Position numbers and translations under genes: made by a program. Shown piece after piece: positions 9,965-19,577 of a DNA stretch of 42,195 nt. Under the pieces are notes generated by a model. That model had not been told where the DNA came from. It worked only from the letters and a program-made list of their open reading frames with translations, and ran no database searches. The stretch is from assembly GCA_947453195.1 (NCBI GenBank), contig CANGFO010000018.1, positions 1-42,195 on the forward strand, in the 5' to 3' direction. The DNA comes from Flavobacteriaceae bacterium (GTDB lineage Bacteria; Bacteroidota; Bacteroidia; Flavobacteriales; Flavobacteriaceae). Position 1 is the first letter of the stretch. Each line of letters begins with the position of its first letter.

Positions 9965-11190
9965 TATCTCAGTTTTAAGGTTACAATTGCTACAATTGCC
10001 AATAGTATAGTTACAATCCAAAATCGAGTTACAATTTTGCTTTCATGGTATCCTTTTTTCTGATAATGGTGATGTAAAGGTGACATTAGGAAAACACGGC
10101 GCCCTTCACCAAATCGTTTCTTGGTGTATTTGAAATAAAATACCTGAATAATAACCGAAGCACTTTCTGCAAAGAATATGGCACATAAAACGGGTAACAA
10201 CATTTCTTTTCTTACCGAAATTGCCAATACTGCAATGATTCCTCCAATAGTTAAACTACCTGTGTCACCCATAAAAACGGATGCTGGATAGGAATTGTAC
10301 CATAAAAACCCAACTAAAGCTCCTGCAAATGCAGAAACAAAAACAGTCATCTCCCCCGAGTTTGGGATGTACATAACATTTAGATAGCTTGACAAAATGA
10401 TATTACCCGAAATGAAGGTGAAAATACCCAATGCCAATACCGAAATTGCCGAGGTTCCGGCGGCAAGACCATCAATTCCATCAGTTAAATTGGCCCCGTT
10501 AGAAACAGCAGTGATGATAAAAATTACAATTGGAATGAATACCAACCAGGCCCATTTTTCATATCCTTCACCGGTCCATTCTATAATTTTGGCATAATCT
10601 AATTCATTGTTTTTTGTAAATGGAATCGTGGTAATTGTAGATTTAATTTCTCTAGCTGGAGCGCTGATGGTGTTTTCTGTTTGACTGAAGGCTACTGTCT
10701 TTCCTACTTTTTCACGAACCGTTACACCCGGATGAAAGTAAAGTACCGAACCTACAATAAGTCCCAATCCAACTTGACCAATAACTTTGAAGATTCCTTT
10801 TAATCCTTGTTTGTCTTTTTTGAATATTTTAATGTAATCATCAATAAATCCAATAGTTCCCATCCAAATGGTGGTGATGATTAATAAGACAATGTATATG
10901 TTATTCAATTTTGTAAGCAATAAAACCGGGATCAGCGTAGCAATGATGATGATGATTCCTCCCATTGTTGGCGTTCCTGCCTTTTGATTTTGCCCAGCCA
11001 ATCCTAATTCTCTTACTGTTTCTCCAACTTGCTTGTTTTTTAAAATGGTAATGATTTTTTTACCATAAACCGTAGAGATTAAAAGCGATAACATTAACGC
11101 CAATGCAGATCTAAAGGTTATGTATTGAAAAACCCCTGTTCCAGGAACGTCTAAAGTTTTGTCTAAATATTCAAATAAGTAGTAAAGCAT
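9964..11190 (-). CDS. mraY: Phospho-MurNAc-pentapeptide transferase MraY
   Basis: Integral membrane enzyme that moves phospho-MurNAc-pentapeptide onto undecaprenyl phosphate to make lipid I. It has about ten hydrophobic segments and the catalytic-site motifs [20 protein letters not shown], and [11 protein letters not shown] near the C-terminus. At 408 aa it is longer than the roughly 360 aa of E. coli MraY. The difference is mostly a loop of about 50 residues after [10 protein letters not shown]. The stop codon shares a base with the murD start, and murE ends 13 nt upstream. Confidence 0.97.
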   Translation of the reverse strand: MLYYLFEYLDKTLDVPGTGVFQYITFRSALALMLSLLISTVYGKKIITILKNKQVGETVRELGLAGQNQKAGTPTMGGIIIIIATLIPVLLLTKLNNIYIVLLIITTIWMGTIGFIDDYIKIFKKDKQGLKGIFKVIGQVGLGLIVGSVLYFHPGVTVREKVGKTVAFSQTENTISAPAREIKSTITTIPFTKNNELDYAKIIEWTGEGYEKWAWLVFIPIVIFIITAVSNGANLTDGIDGLAAGTSAISVLALGIFTFISGNIILSSYLNVMYIPNSGEMTVFVSAFAGALVGFLWYNSYPASVFMGDTGSLTIGGIIAVLAISVRKEMLLPVLCAIFFAESASVIIQVFYFKYTKKRFGEGRRVFLMSPLHHHYQKKGYHESKIVTRFWIVTILLAIVAIVTLKLR

Positions 11191-11203
11191 GGTTCTTAGT
11201 TAT

Positions 11204-12658
11204 TTAGCTTAAAAATTCTTTTATAGTTTCCATATCGTCAAAATGGTGTCTTACGCCATTAATCTCTTGGTAATTCTCATGTCCTTTACCTGCAATCAAG
11301 ATGATGTCATGTGCGTTGGCCAACTGACACGCCGTTTTTATGGCTTGCATTCTATCTTCAATAGAAAGCGTCTTCTTGTAGTTTTGAGGCTCCACTCCTT
11401 TTTCCATTTCGGAAATAATAGTTGCCGGATTTTCAGTTCTAGGGTTATCGGAAGTAAATATTACGGTGTCGCTCATTTGTGAAGCGATGTTTGCCATAAT
11501 TGGACGCTTTGTTTTATCGCGATCTCCACCACAGCCAACAACCGAAATCAATTTTTCATTATTTGTTCGGATGTCATTAATGGTTTTTAAAACATTTTCT
11601 AAGGCATCTGGAGTATGCGCATAATCAACGATAGCAGTTACTTTATCAGCAGATACAATAAATTGGAATCGTCCAGAAACGCTTTCTAACTCCGATAATA
11701 ATCGTAATGCTTCCAAACTATCCATACCTAATTCAATAGCAGTTCCATAAATTGCTAATAAATTATACGCATTAAAAGTTCCTATTAATTTTACCCAAAC
11801 TTCATTATCATTGATTTTTAATAACAATCCCGATAACTGATTTTCTAATATTTGCGCTCTATAATCGGCATACGATTTTAAGGCATAGGTTAATTTTCTT
11901 GCTGAAGTATTTTGCAACATCACCGCCCCATTTTTATCATCAACATTAGTTAATGCAAAAGCAGTTTTTGGCAAATGATCAAAAAATGATTTTTTTACAT
12001 CTCTATATTCTGCAAATGTTGGGTGGTAATCTAAATGGTCGTGCGATAAATTTGTGAAAACACCTCCTTCAAAATGAAGTCCTTTGGTGCGTTTTTGGTG
12101 CACACCATGTGAACTCACTTCCATAAAACAATACTCACAACCCACCGCAATCATTTCGTTTAAATAATAATTGATAGTCAATGAATCTGGTGTAGTATGT
12201 GTTGCTTTATATTCGGTTTCATCCACCATAATTTTTACGGTAGATAACAAACCTACTTTGTATCCCGCTTTCTTATACAATTGATACAACAAAGAAGCAA
12301 TAGTTGTTTTTCCGTTGGTACCGGTAACTCCTACTAATCGAATTTTATCCGAAGGATTATTATAAAAATTAGCAGAAATAAATGCCAATGCCGAATTAGT
12401 ATCTTCTACCTGAATGTAAGTAATATTTGAAGCAATTACCTCAGGCAACGTATCGCATACAATAGCAGTAGCACCAAGACCAATTGCTTTTTCAATGAAT
12501 TCATGCCCGTCAGAAACGGTTCCACGAATCGCTACGAAAACATCGTTTTCTTGTACTTTTCTAGAATCGAATTCGATTTTTTGAATAGTAATATCGGTCG
12601 AACCTTTTACCGCCTCGATACTTACTTTGTATAATATGTCTTTTAATAACACTTTCAT
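11204..12658 (-). CDS. murE: UDP-MurNAc-L-Ala-D-Glu--meso-diaminopimelate ligase MurE
   Basis: Cytoplasmic Mur ligase adding the third stem-peptide residue. The P-loop GTNGKTT is at 113-119, and the central domain has NLSHDHLDYHPT and YAHTPDALEN. The DNPR motif in FTSDNPRTENP is the signature of meso-diaminopimelate rather than lysine specificity, as expected for a Gram-negative wall. Length 484 aa is normal. It lies 5 nt after ftsI and 13 nt before mraY. Confidence 0.97.
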   Translation of the reverse strand: MKVLLKDILYKVSIEAVKGSTDITIQKIEFDSRKVQENDVFVAIRGTVSDGHEFIEKAIGLGATAIVCDTLPEVIASNITYIQVEDTNSALAFISANFYNNPSDKIRLVGVTGTNGKTTIASLLYQLYKKAGYKVGLLSTVKIMVDETEYKATHTTPDSLTINYYLNEMIAVGCEYCFMEVSSHGVHQKRTKGLHFEGGVFTNLSHDHLDYHPTFAEYRDVKKSFFDHLPKTAFALTNVDDKNGAVMLQNTSARKLTYALKSYADYRAQILENQLSGLLLKINDNEVWVKLIGTFNAYNLLAIYGTAIELGMDSLEALRLLSELESVSGRFQFIVSADKVTAIVDYAHTPDALENVLKTINDIRTNNEKLISVVGCGGDRDKTKRPIMANIASQMSDTVIFTSDNPRTENPATIISEMEKGVEPQNYKKTLSIEDRMQAIKTACQLANAHDIILIAGKGHENYQEINGVRHHFDDMETIKEFLS

Positions 12659-12663
12659 TTTGC

Positions 12664-14670
12664 TTACGATAATTCTAACAATATAATGGTGCTTTTAGAA
12701 ATAGAACCACCCGCCGGAATGGATTGTCTTTTTACTTTTCCAATTCCTTTAATTTTCACTTTAATTCCTAAGTTACCTAATAATGCCACAGCATCCATAC
12801 CCGTCATTCCTTTTAAATTTGGAATGGTATTTTTTACTACTTGTACTTTAGGATCACTATCTCTATAATTGTTTTCTTGAACTGCAATTTTTTGATTCAG
12901 ATTTTTTATTTCATTGGTTGAAGGCGCATCGGTAAAGATTTTTTGAGCGATTCTTTTAAAAACAGGACCGGCAACATCGGCTCCATAATATCCTTTGTTT
13001 GCAGCATCTGGTTTATGAACTACAACTATGCAAGAATATTTAGGATTTTCTGCAGGAAAATAACCAACAAAAGACGAAATGTAATGCTTGTCGTTTCCAC
13101 CATTTGTTCCATAATTGGCTTGAGCTGTTCCTGTTTTACCGGCCATTGAAAAATCTTTTGAATACAAAGATTTTCCGGTGCCCTTTTGAACAACATTTTT
13201 CAATACAGCTTGGATTTTTTTAACCGTTTCCTCCGAACATATCTTCGAATTGATAACTTCCTTATCGTATTTTTTGATGATTTTATTCCACTCTTTGATC
13301 TCCGATACAAATTGTGGTTTGATCATTTCACCATTATTGGCTATAGCATTATACAAAGTCAATGTTTGCAATGGTGTTACGGCAACGCCATACCCGAAAG
13401 CCATCCAAGGCAATGCAATAGCACTCCATCTTTTATCTGCTGGATGTGGAATAATTGGCGTACCCTCTCCTTGAATGGGCAATCCCAGTGGTTTGCTCAA
13501 TCCCATTCTATCAATACGATCAATGAATTGTTTTGGATTGTTTCTGTAGTTTTCATAAACTGCCTGAACCATTACCGTATTTGAAGAAATTTCCATTCCT
13601 CGACCTAAAGATATTTTTTGAGTTCCACCTCGATGAGAATCTTCTACATCTTTACCGTAAATTTTAATTAGCCCTCCTTTTCTATCATAGATCTTACTCG
13701 TGTCTACTTTTTTATCATCTAACAAAGCAATCAAATCAACCAACTTAAAAGTTGATCCCGGCTCGTGCGCTTCTTTTATGGCATAATTTTCGGTTTCATA
13801 ATAATTTCCACTGGTTGCATCTTTCCCTAAATTAGAGATCGCTTTAATTTGCCCTGTTTTGGTTTCCATAACCACTACACAACCGTGCTCTGCATTATAA
13901 TCCTGCAATTGTTTCAATAAGGCATGGTGCGCAATATCTTGAATGTAAACATCTATACTAGAAATTACATCATAACCATCTTGTGGATCGACTTCGTTTA
14001 CATCTCTGATTGGTTTCCATTGCCCTTTTGCAATTTTTTGCTTTAAGATTTTGCCATCTTTTCCATTCAGATATTTTCCAAAAGCACCTTCAATTCCAAC
14101 TTGCTTTCTTACTCCGTCTTCATTAATTTTATCGTAACCAATAGTTCTTTCGGCAATTTCACCTATTGGATGCACCCGAACTGGTTTTTGCTCTACAATA
14201 ATTCCACCTTTATTAGATCCTTTTTCAAATAATGGAAACGCTTTAATTTTAGAATATTCCGTATAACTTAATTTATCAGCAATAAGCGTGTATCGATTTT
14301 TTGTATTTCTTGCTTTTCTTAAAATCGCCTCATAGTAAGAACTTGGTTTGCCTAATAATTTGCCTAAGTTTTCGGAAAGCCCTTTTACATTTTTTTCAAA
14401 AAGCTCTTCTTTTGGAACTACGGCATCAAAACGGATGGTATAATTAGGAATTGAAGTGGCAAGTAAACTTCCATCTGACGAATAAATATTTCCTTTATTC
14501 GCGCGAATTACACACATTTTAACTGTTAGATCTTTAGCTAATTTTCGATAATGCGCACCATGTACCCACTGAATATTAGTCAGCTTTATTGTAATTGCCA
14601 TCGCCATCAAAAAGACAACGAATGCAACTAAATAAATACGGTAAGAGGTGTTTTTATCTTCTATTGCCAT
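12664..14670 (-). CDS. ftsI: Peptidoglycan transpeptidase FtsI (PBP3)
   Basis: Septal class B penicillin-binding protein with a periplasmic transpeptidase domain. A short cytoplasmic tail precedes one membrane anchor (about 11-30), then a PBP dimerisation domain (about 55-230). Active-site motifs are intact: nucleophile S306 in STFK, SSN at 362-364 and KTGT at 512-515. The C-terminus (about 605-668) is PASTA-like, with IPNLKGMTGMDAVALLGNLG. Length is 668 aa. The start overlaps the end of ftsL by 10 nt, so the two are probably translated together. Confidence 0.96.
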   Translation of the reverse strand: MAIEDKNTSYRIYLVAFVVFLMAMAITIKLTNIQWVHGAHYRKLAKDLTVKMCVIRANKGNIYSSDGSLLATSIPNYTIRFDAVVPKEELFEKNVKGLSENLGKLLGKPSSYYEAILRKARNTKNRYTLIADKLSYTEYSKIKAFPLFEKGSNKGGIIVEQKPVRVHPIGEIAERTIGYDKINEDGVRKQVGIEGAFGKYLNGKDGKILKQKIAKGQWKPIRDVNEVDPQDGYDVISSIDVYIQDIAHHALLKQLQDYNAEHGCVVVMETKTGQIKAISNLGKDATSGNYYETENYAIKEAHEPGSTFKLVDLIALLDDKKVDTSKIYDRKGGLIKIYGKDVEDSHRGGTQKISLGRGMEISSNTVMVQAVYENYRNNPKQFIDRIDRMGLSKPLGLPIQGEGTPIIPHPADKRWSAIALPWMAFGYGVAVTPLQTLTLYNAIANNGEMIKPQFVSEIKEWNKIIKKYDKEVINSKICSEETVKKIQAVLKNVVQKGTGKSLYSKDFSMAGKTGTAQANYGTNGGNDKHYISSFVGYFPAENPKYSCIVVVHKPDAANKGYYGADVAGPVFKRIAQKIFTDAPSTNEIKNLNQKIAVQENNYRDSDPKVQVVKNTIPNLKGMTGMDAVALLGNLGIKVKIKGIGKVKRQSIPAGGSISKSTIILLELS

Positions 14671-15008
14671 AACTTATCGAAGAAACTTTTTTCTTCAGTT
14701 TTTTTAACTTTTATCTTAACTGGAGGCACCTGAGATGGCAAAACTCCTCTTGATTTCATTTTTTCAGAAACAGTAGATTCCATTCTCAATTTCATTAATT
14801 CGGATCTTCTGTCTACAAATTCAGATCGTAATTCTTTAACTTCATTGGTTAAATCAGCTATTTGAAATATTTTCTGATCGTATCGATGGGAGTTAGCTAT
14901 CATAATAATTGCCAAAACCACAATAAAAAGTATGAAACGCCAATTTTTGGTAGCATCTTCATTAACTAGAAATCTTGCTTTTAATAAGTTGAATACTCCA
15001 CCTTTCAT
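14661..15008 (-). CDS. ftsL: FtsL-like small cell-division membrane protein
   Basis: A 115-aa bitopic protein with one membrane segment at about 25-41 (FILFIVVLAIIMIANSH), followed by a predicted coiled coil (about 50-85, charged heptad-like residues) and a basic C-terminus. Sequence identity to distant FtsL proteins is low in Bacteroidetes. The call rests on size, topology and its fixed place between rsmH and ftsI. In the divisome FtsL-type proteins pair with FtsQ and activate FtsW/FtsI. Confidence 0.85.
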   Translation of the reverse strand: MKGGVFNLLKARFLVNEDATKNWRFILFIVVLAIIMIANSHRYDQKIFQIADLTNEVKELRSEFVDRRSELMKLRMESTVSEKMKSRGVLPSQVPPVKIKVKKTEEKSFFDKLWQ

Positions 15009-15047
15009 AGCTGCACTTTGGTATTTATCTATAACTTAATTTAAAAA

Positions 15048-15944
15048 CTACTTCTTTTCTGCTATGCGTAACTTAGCGCTTCTGGCTCTGTTATTTAGCT
15101 TTATTTCGGCCTCCGTTGGAACAATAAGTTTTCCAATGTTTTTAAAAGGAACGGAGAAATTTCCGAAGAAATCGCGTTCTGGCTCCCCTTCAAATAAGCC
15201 ATTTTTCATGAATCGTTTCACCAATCGATCTTCTAAAGAATGATAAGAAATAACACTTAACCTTCCTTCTGGCTTCAAGATCTCTAGAGACTGCTCTAAA
15301 AACTCTTTCAAAACCTCCATTTCCTGATTCACTTCAATTCGAACTGCCTGATATATTTGTGCAAGAATTTTATTCTTAAATTGTTCAGGTAAAAATCTAT
15401 TCAAGATTACTTTTAACTCCTCAGTGGTCTTAATTGTTGCTCTTTCTCTTGCTTCTATAATAGTTCTTGCTAAAGCTGGAGCCGCTTTCAACTCTCCATA
15501 GTCTAAAAACACACGCTTTAAGTTGGCTTCGTCATATTCATTAATCACCTTGCTGGCATCCAACTCATTTCTTTTACTCATTCTCATATCTAAATCGGCG
15601 TCAAAGCGAGTAGAAAAACCTCTTTCTGGAACATCAAACTGATGCGAAGAAACTCCAAGATCGGCTAATATTCCGTCTACTTGCTTCACTCCATGAAATC
15701 TCAAAAAACGTTTTATGTATCTAAAATTCTCTTGAATTAAAGTAAATCTTTCATCTTGTAAGGCGTTCGCCCAGGCATCTTCATCTTGATCAAATGCAAA
15801 CAGTTTACCGTTTGCACCTAGTCGACTTAATATTTCTTTTGAATGTCCGCCGCCGCCAAAAGTGACATCGACATAAATTCCATCTGGTTGTATATTTAAA
15901 CCATCTACCGTTTCTTTAAGTAAAACTGGGTTATGATATTCCAT
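15048..15944 (-). CDS. rsmH: 16S rRNA (cytosine1402-N4)-methyltransferase RsmH
   Basis: SAM-dependent methyltransferase (MraW) that methylates C1402 in the 16S rRNA decoding centre. The SAM-binding motif DVTFGGGGHS is at 26-35. LADLGVSSHQFDVPERGFS and SYHSLEDRLVKRF are highly conserved family blocks, and the C-terminus has NNRARSAKLR. Length 298 aa is typical. The ATG lies inside the mraZ gene, overlapping it by 14 nt, a common coupling at the head of dcw clusters. Confidence 0.97.
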   Translation of the reverse strand: MEYHNPVLLKETVDGLNIQPDGIYVDVTFGGGGHSKEILSRLGANGKLFAFDQDEDAWANALQDERFTLIQENFRYIKRFLRFHGVKQVDGILADLGVSSHQFDVPERGFSTRFDADLDMRMSKRNELDASKVINEYDEANLKRVFLDYGELKAAPALARTIIEARERATIKTTEELKVILNRFLPEQFKNKILAQIYQAVRIEVNQEMEVLKEFLEQSLEILKPEGRLSVISYHSLEDRLVKRFMKNGLFEGEPERDFFGNFSVPFKNIGKLIVPTEAEIKLNNRARSAKLRIAEKK

Positions 15945-16404
15945 CTGCGTCGTCTTTTACATCACCCATTACCTCTTCTGCCAAGTCGGCAAAATCAACC
16001 ACCGAATCGTCAATGGCTTTTTCGTAAAGATTCTTATCCCATATTTCAATAATATTCACCGCAGAAGAAAGAACAATGTCTTTATTAATTTGAGCAAAAC
16101 CAGTTAAATCCTTCGGAACTAATAATCGTCCAAGTGCATCAATTTCAACCACTTTTACACCTGCAGTAAAACGACGAATAAAATCATTATTCTTTTTTAC
16201 AAATCGGTTCAACTTGTTGATTTTCTGCATCATTAACTCCCATTCCTTCATTGGATAAAGCTCCAAACAAGGTTGAAAAACAGAACGCTTCAAGACAAAT
16301 CCGTCTTGAAGAGATGCAGCCAATTGCTTCTTGAAAGACGCTGGCAACAACAGCCTTCCTTTAGCATCTACTTTACACTCATATGTTCCTATTAATGAAT
16401 TCAA
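15931..16404 (-). CDS. mraZ: Transcriptional regulator MraZ
   Basis: Ring-forming DNA-binding protein with two AbrB-like MraZ repeats; in E. coli it represses its own dcw operon. Each repeat has the D-A-x-G-R-L motif: DAKGRLLLPASF near residue 13 and DALGRLLVPKDL near 89. The start codon is TTG (16402-16404): there is no in-frame ATG between it and an upstream stop, and it gives the standard MNSLIGTYECKVDAKGR start. Three TGGTA repeats just upstream are probable binding sites for this protein. It heads the dcw cluster. Confidence 0.95.
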   Translation of the reverse strand: MNSLIGTYECKVDAKGRLLLPASFKKQLAASLQDGFVLKRSVFQPCLELYPMKEWELMMQKINKLNRFVKKNNDFIRRFTAGVKVVEIDALGRLLVPKDLTGFAQINKDIVLSSAVNIIEIWDKNLYEKAIDDSVVDFADLAEEVMGDVKDDADGIS

Positions 16405-16430
16405 AAAACTACTTATTTAATGATATGAAG

Positions 16431-16438
16431 CAAAAATA
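16431..16438 (-). promoter_or_regulatory. Candidate -7 box of the mraZ/dcw promoter
   Basis: TATTTTTG on the minus strand fits TAnnTTTG. It lies 26 nt upstream of the TTG start of mraZ. No TTG is found at the -33 position. That position is occupied by the middle TGGTA repeat, which ends 22 nt upstream of the box. Confidence 0.55.
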
Positions 16439-16448
16439 TAAAATAATT

Positions 16449-16475
16449 TACCACCTTTTACCACATTCTACCACA
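16449..16475 (-). promoter_or_regulatory. Three MraZ-box-like direct repeats
   Basis: On the coding (minus) strand TGGTA occurs three times at an exact 10-bp period, with 5-nt spacers GAATG and AAAGG. This matches the architecture of the E. coli MraZ operator, TGGGN repeats spaced by 5 nt, in the same orientation, with T replacing the third G. The repeats cover the expected -33 region of the mraZ promoter, so binding would compete with RNA polymerase. Confidence 0.75.
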
Positions 16476-16773
16476 TTGTTAATAAGTTTTTAAAATTGAG
16501 CAGTTTTAGAATTTTGACATTGACATAATTACTGAATATAATTAATCAAATTACGCTTATTGATTAATATTTATCTTTTATTGAAGCAAAAAAGAAGTGT
16601 TTGTTAAGAAAAATGCAATGAGGTAAAAGTGGGAGTATTTTATATACAATTTTAATAAGTAGCTGAAATAATGAAGATTAAATAAAACACCTCCTATTTA
16701 TCTTGAAGCCCAACAAAAACAATAGTTTTCACTAATTTAATTTTCAAAAAATAGGATTTTTATATTAAAAGTT
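16476..16773. other. Intergenic stretch between divergent mraZ and hydrolase genes
   Basis: About 300 nt of very AT-rich sequence separates the mraZ operator from the hydrolase promoter. No open frame, tRNA, convincing hairpin or repeat array was seen here. Confidence 0.6.
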
Positions 16774-16781
16774 TATATTTG
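16774..16781 (+). promoter_or_regulatory. Candidate -7 box of the hydrolase-engB unit
   Basis: TATATTTG is an exact TAnnTTTG match 27 nt upstream of the hydrolase ATG. No TTG lies at the usual -33 distance. Confidence 0.5.
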
Positions 16782-16808
16782 TATCACTATAGAAAAAGTG
16801 AGTAAAAT

Positions 16809-17600
16809 ATGGACGGTATCATAAAAAAAGAAGGGAGATACAGCTATCTTGAAATTGGTGAAGGAACACCTATTGTAATACTACATGGGTTAATGGGAGG
16901 CTTAAGTAACTTTGCTGGTGTGGCCAATTATTTTTCTACTAGAGGATATAAAGTTGTTATCCCTGAATTGCCAATTTACACTCAAAATCTTCTAAAGACC
17001 AATGTAAAAGCTTTTGCTAAATACGTTAAGGACTTTATCACTTTTAAAAAATTTGAACGCGTTATTTTATTAGGAAACTCTTTGGGTGGACATATTGCGT
17101 TATACCATACCAAAATGTATCCGGAAAAAATGCTCGGTCTAGTTATCACAGGAAGCTCTGGGCTTTATGAAAGCGCCATGGGTGATAGCTATCCAAGAAG
17201 AGGAGATTATGATTACATTCAAAAAAAGGCCGAAGCCGTTTTTTACGATCCTAAAATTGCTACTAAAGAAATTGTAGATGAAGTTTATGCCATGGCAAAT
17301 GATCGTATTAAATTAATCAAAACGCTTACTATTGCTAAAAGTGCCATAAGACATAATATGGCTAAAGATTTACCAAAAATCCACGTGCCTACCTGCATCA
17401 TTTGGGGTAAAAACGACACCGTAACACCTCCGGAAGTAGCACTTGAATTTGATCGATTATTACCCAATTCCACTTTATATTGGATTGACAAATGTGGCCA
17501 TGCGGCCATGATGGAACATCCAGATGAATTTAACAGATTACTAGAAGTGTGGCTGCACGAGAAAAGTGAAACTTTAAAAGACACCACTTCAACCAAGTAA
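16809..17600 (+). CDS. Alpha/beta-fold hydrolase
   Basis: A 263-aa soluble alpha/beta hydrolase. The oxyanion HG is at 26-27, the nucleophile elbow GNSLGG places Ser91, and Asp203 (WGKNDTVTP) and His231 ([11 protein letters not shown]) complete a plausible triad. No signal peptide is visible, so it is probably cytosolic. The substrate cannot be read from the sequence; esterase, lipase-like and C-C hydrolase activities all use this fold. It is followed 4 nt later by engB, suggesting co-transcription. Confidence 0.9.
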   Translation: MDGIIKKEGRYSYLEIGEGTPIVILHGLMGGLSNFAGVANYFSTRGYKVVIPELPIYTQNLLKTNVKAFAKYVKDFITFKKFERVILLGNSLGGHIALYHTKMYPEKMLGLVITGSSGLYESAMGDSYPRRGDYDYIQKKAEAVFYDPKIATKEIVDEVYAMANDRIKLIKTLTIAKSAIRHNMAKDLPKIHVPTCIIWGKNDTVTPPEVALEFDRLLPNSTLYWIDKCGHAAMMEHPDEFNRLLEVWLHEKSETLKDTTSTK

Positions 17601-17604
17601 TACA

Positions 17605-18225
17605 ATGAAAATAAATACAGCAGAATTTATCATTAGTAACTCTGATGTTTCTAAATGCCCTTTAGAGCGCTTGCCTGAATACGCCTTTATTGGCCGATCA
17701 AACGTTGGAAAGTCGTCTTTAATAAATATGCTAACCAACCATAAAAACTTGGCTAAAACATCAGGGAAACCAGGAAAAACGCAGCTTATTAATCATTTTA
17801 AAATCAATTCCAATTGGTTTTTAGTCGATTTACCAGGATACGGATATGCACGTGTTTCTAAAAAAACAAAGCAAGTTTTTCAAGAATTCATTACCGATTA
17901 TTTTGAGAAAAGAGAACAACTGGTTTGTGCTTTTGTTTTAATTGACATTCGCCTTGAAGCACAAAAAATTGATTTAGAATTCATTGAATACCTGGGCGAA
18001 TCAGGCATTCCGTTTTGCATTATTTTTACAAAAGCAGATAAGATTAGTAAAACCAAAATCGACTCCCATATTGCTGCCTACAAAAAGCAACTTCATGCTA
18101 ACAATTGGGAAGAAATTCCGCCTTATTTTGTGACCTCTGCCACAGAAATGCTTGGCAAAGATGCCCTGTTAAATTATATTGAAGATATTAACGAAATGGT
18201 TTATAAGGATATTAACTCCTTTTAA
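17605..18225 (+). CDS. engB: Ribosome biogenesis GTPase EngB (YihA/YsxC)
   Basis: TRAFAC-class GTPase needed for large ribosomal subunit assembly. G1 GRSNVGKSS is at 30-38, the G2 region with GKPGKTQ near 54-60, G3 DLPGYGYA at 75-82, G4 TKAD and G5 SAT later. Length 206 aa is standard. It starts 4 nt after the hydrolase stop and ends only 3 nt from the convergent gldC stop, with no terminator visible in between. Confidence 0.96.
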   Translation: MKINTAEFIISNSDVSKCPLERLPEYAFIGRSNVGKSSLINMLTNHKNLAKTSGKPGKTQLINHFKINSNWFLVDLPGYGYARVSKKTKQVFQEFITDYFEKREQLVCAFVLIDIRLEAQKIDLEFIEYLGESGIPFCIIFTKADKISKTKIDSHIAAYKKQLHANNWEEIPPYFVTSATEMLGKDALLNYIEDINEMVYKDINSF

Positions 18226-18228
18226 TTA

Positions 18229-18561
18229 TTATTTCAACTCCAATTTTTCAGCGAAATAATCGGTAAAATCACGCATGGTTGCGGTCATTTTCTCATCGTT
18301 GGTGGCACGCTCATACGTATCGGCCATAGCCAAAAGCGATTGATAAATGAAGATTTTCATCTCATCTACCGGCAAGTCTTTTGTCCATAAATCAATGCGT
18401 AACGATTCTTTTTTATCGCTATTCCAAATAGACAACATAATTGCTTTGGCAGCTTCATCCTGAATTCCGCCGTCTTGCGCCGACCATTTTAGCGTTTCTG
18501 GAATTTTATTTTCGTCTAATTCAATGATGAATTTTATTTCGGAGGTGTTACTATTACTCAT
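18229..18561 (-). CDS. gldC: Gliding motility protein GldC
   Basis: A 110-aa soluble protein of the GldC family, associated with gliding in Flavobacterium; its biochemical role is not known. SEIKFIIELDENKIPE and WSAQDGGIQDEAAKA are the conserved blocks. The frame is open to 18591, but ATG 18561 was chosen. It gives the usual MSNSNTSEIKF start and overlaps the end of gldB by 8 nt, as expected for a coupled gldB-gldC pair. Confidence 0.93.
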   Translation of the reverse strand: MSNSNTSEIKFIIELDENKIPETLKWSAQDGGIQDEAAKAIMLSIWNSDKKESLRIDLWTKDLPVDEMKIFIYQSLLAMADTYERATNDEKMTATMRDFTDYFAEKLELK

Positions 18562-19519
18562 TACTTTTTGGTTTGTATTTTGATTTTTCAAATATCTCGT
18601 TTGGATCTGCTTTTAATAATTGTATGACAGAAACTTCATTGTTTTGCATGTAGGAACGAACAATTTGCCATCCCACCCATTGACCAACTCGTCCTGGAGT
18701 TTCGTTATCTATTTCTAAATAAAATTTAGAAAACGGAGCCAAATTAATAAATCGGTTCGGCAATTTTGAATCAGAGCTGTAAAGCAATTTATTGCTTACA
18801 AAATATTCCCACATATAGCTTTCGTTTTCTTGACACCATTTAATATGGTTTTCTGTGTAACCAATACGTTCGGCATCGGTATAATCTGGCAATAAAATAT
18901 CTTTTAAATACAATTCTTTTCCCGAATTGATCATTAAAGTCAATAAATCTTTGTTTTTGGAAGCAGGTACAATTCGATAAGATAAACTAGAAACAATATC
19001 CGGAAGCATCTGTCTTTGCTCAAAATTTTGTCTTAAATAAGCTGGAAATTCCGAATAAAACTTATGCTCTTTTCCCAAATATAACTCTAAAGCAATTACC
19101 AATTTATCGTTGGCATATATGGCTTTATTCAAATAGTCCATTTCGCCAATTGCGGTGTAAATTTGAGGAACTTTAATGGTTGGGAAATAATATTTTATAT
19201 GCTTAAAAAGATCTTCTATTTCGGATTGTTGTGTGTCAAAATTCTTGTATTTTTTTTCAACTTCCTGATACAATTCACGCCATTGCGGGTTTTGCATTTT
19301 TTCAATCCAAGCTTCATCTGCAATAGCTACAGGAAAAAAATCCGGATATTTGGCTTTTACCATTGGTAATTCTTGCGGAGTAGCATTAAAAAAAGCTTGT
19401 TCAAAGCGAACAACTTTCATCGTTACCGGAATTTTCTCTACTTCGCGTTCAATTTTACTTTTTTTATCGCAAGAGAAAAATAAGAATCCAAAAGCAAAAA
19501 GATAAATATATTTTCGCAT
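18554..19519 (-). CDS. gldB: Gliding motility lipoprotein GldB
   Basis: A 321-aa lipoprotein of the GldB family. The signal peptide ends in a lipobox, FLFFSC, with lipidated Cys17. Family blocks include YFPTIKVPQIYTAIG in the middle and RVGQWVGWQIVRSYM near the C-terminus. In F. johnsoniae GldB belongs to the proteins required for gliding and the type IX secretion pathway. It is translationally coupled to gldC downstream and divergent from nadE. Confidence 0.95.
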   Translation of the reverse strand: MRKYIYLFAFGFLFFSCDKKSKIEREVEKIPVTMKVVRFEQAFFNATPQELPMVKAKYPDFFPVAIADEAWIEKMQNPQWRELYQEVEKKYKNFDTQQSEIEDLFKHIKYYFPTIKVPQIYTAIGEMDYLNKAIYANDKLVIALELYLGKEHKFYSEFPAYLRQNFEQRQMLPDIVSSLSYRIVPASKNKDLLTLMINSGKELYLKDILLPDYTDAERIGYTENHIKWCQENESYMWEYFVSNKLLYSSDSKLPNRFINLAPFSKFYLEIDNETPGRVGQWVGWQIVRSYMQNNEVSVIQLLKADPNEIFEKSKYKPKSNE

Positions 19520-19531
19520 AGTTAATTTTAA

Positions 19532-19547
19532 TATTTTTGCAAATATA
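19532..19547. promoter_or_regulatory. Abutting, facing -7 boxes of nadE and gldB
   Basis: TATTTTTG (plus, 19532-19539, for nadE) is followed directly by CAAATATA (19540-19547), the complement of TATATTTG for gldB. Both fit TAnnTTTG. The two divergent promoters would share the same melted region. No -33 TTG was found for either. Confidence 0.45.
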
Positions 19548-19577
19548 CATCACCAAATCGTAATTCATTCTTAAACT

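Noticed and set aside
9965..10021. Longer N-terminus for MurD starting at 10021
   Set aside because: The extra 19 residues overlap the mraY end and do not resemble MurD; ATG 9964 gives the conserved start and a TAATG junction.
13186..13584. Open frame of 132 codons antisense to ftsI
   Set aside because: It is a shadow of ftsI: no signal, no domain, composition rich in Cys, Trp and Phe as expected from antisense reading.
18562..18591. Longer N-terminus for GldC
   Set aside because: The extra 10 residues lie within gldB and the shorter start matches the usual GldC N-terminus.
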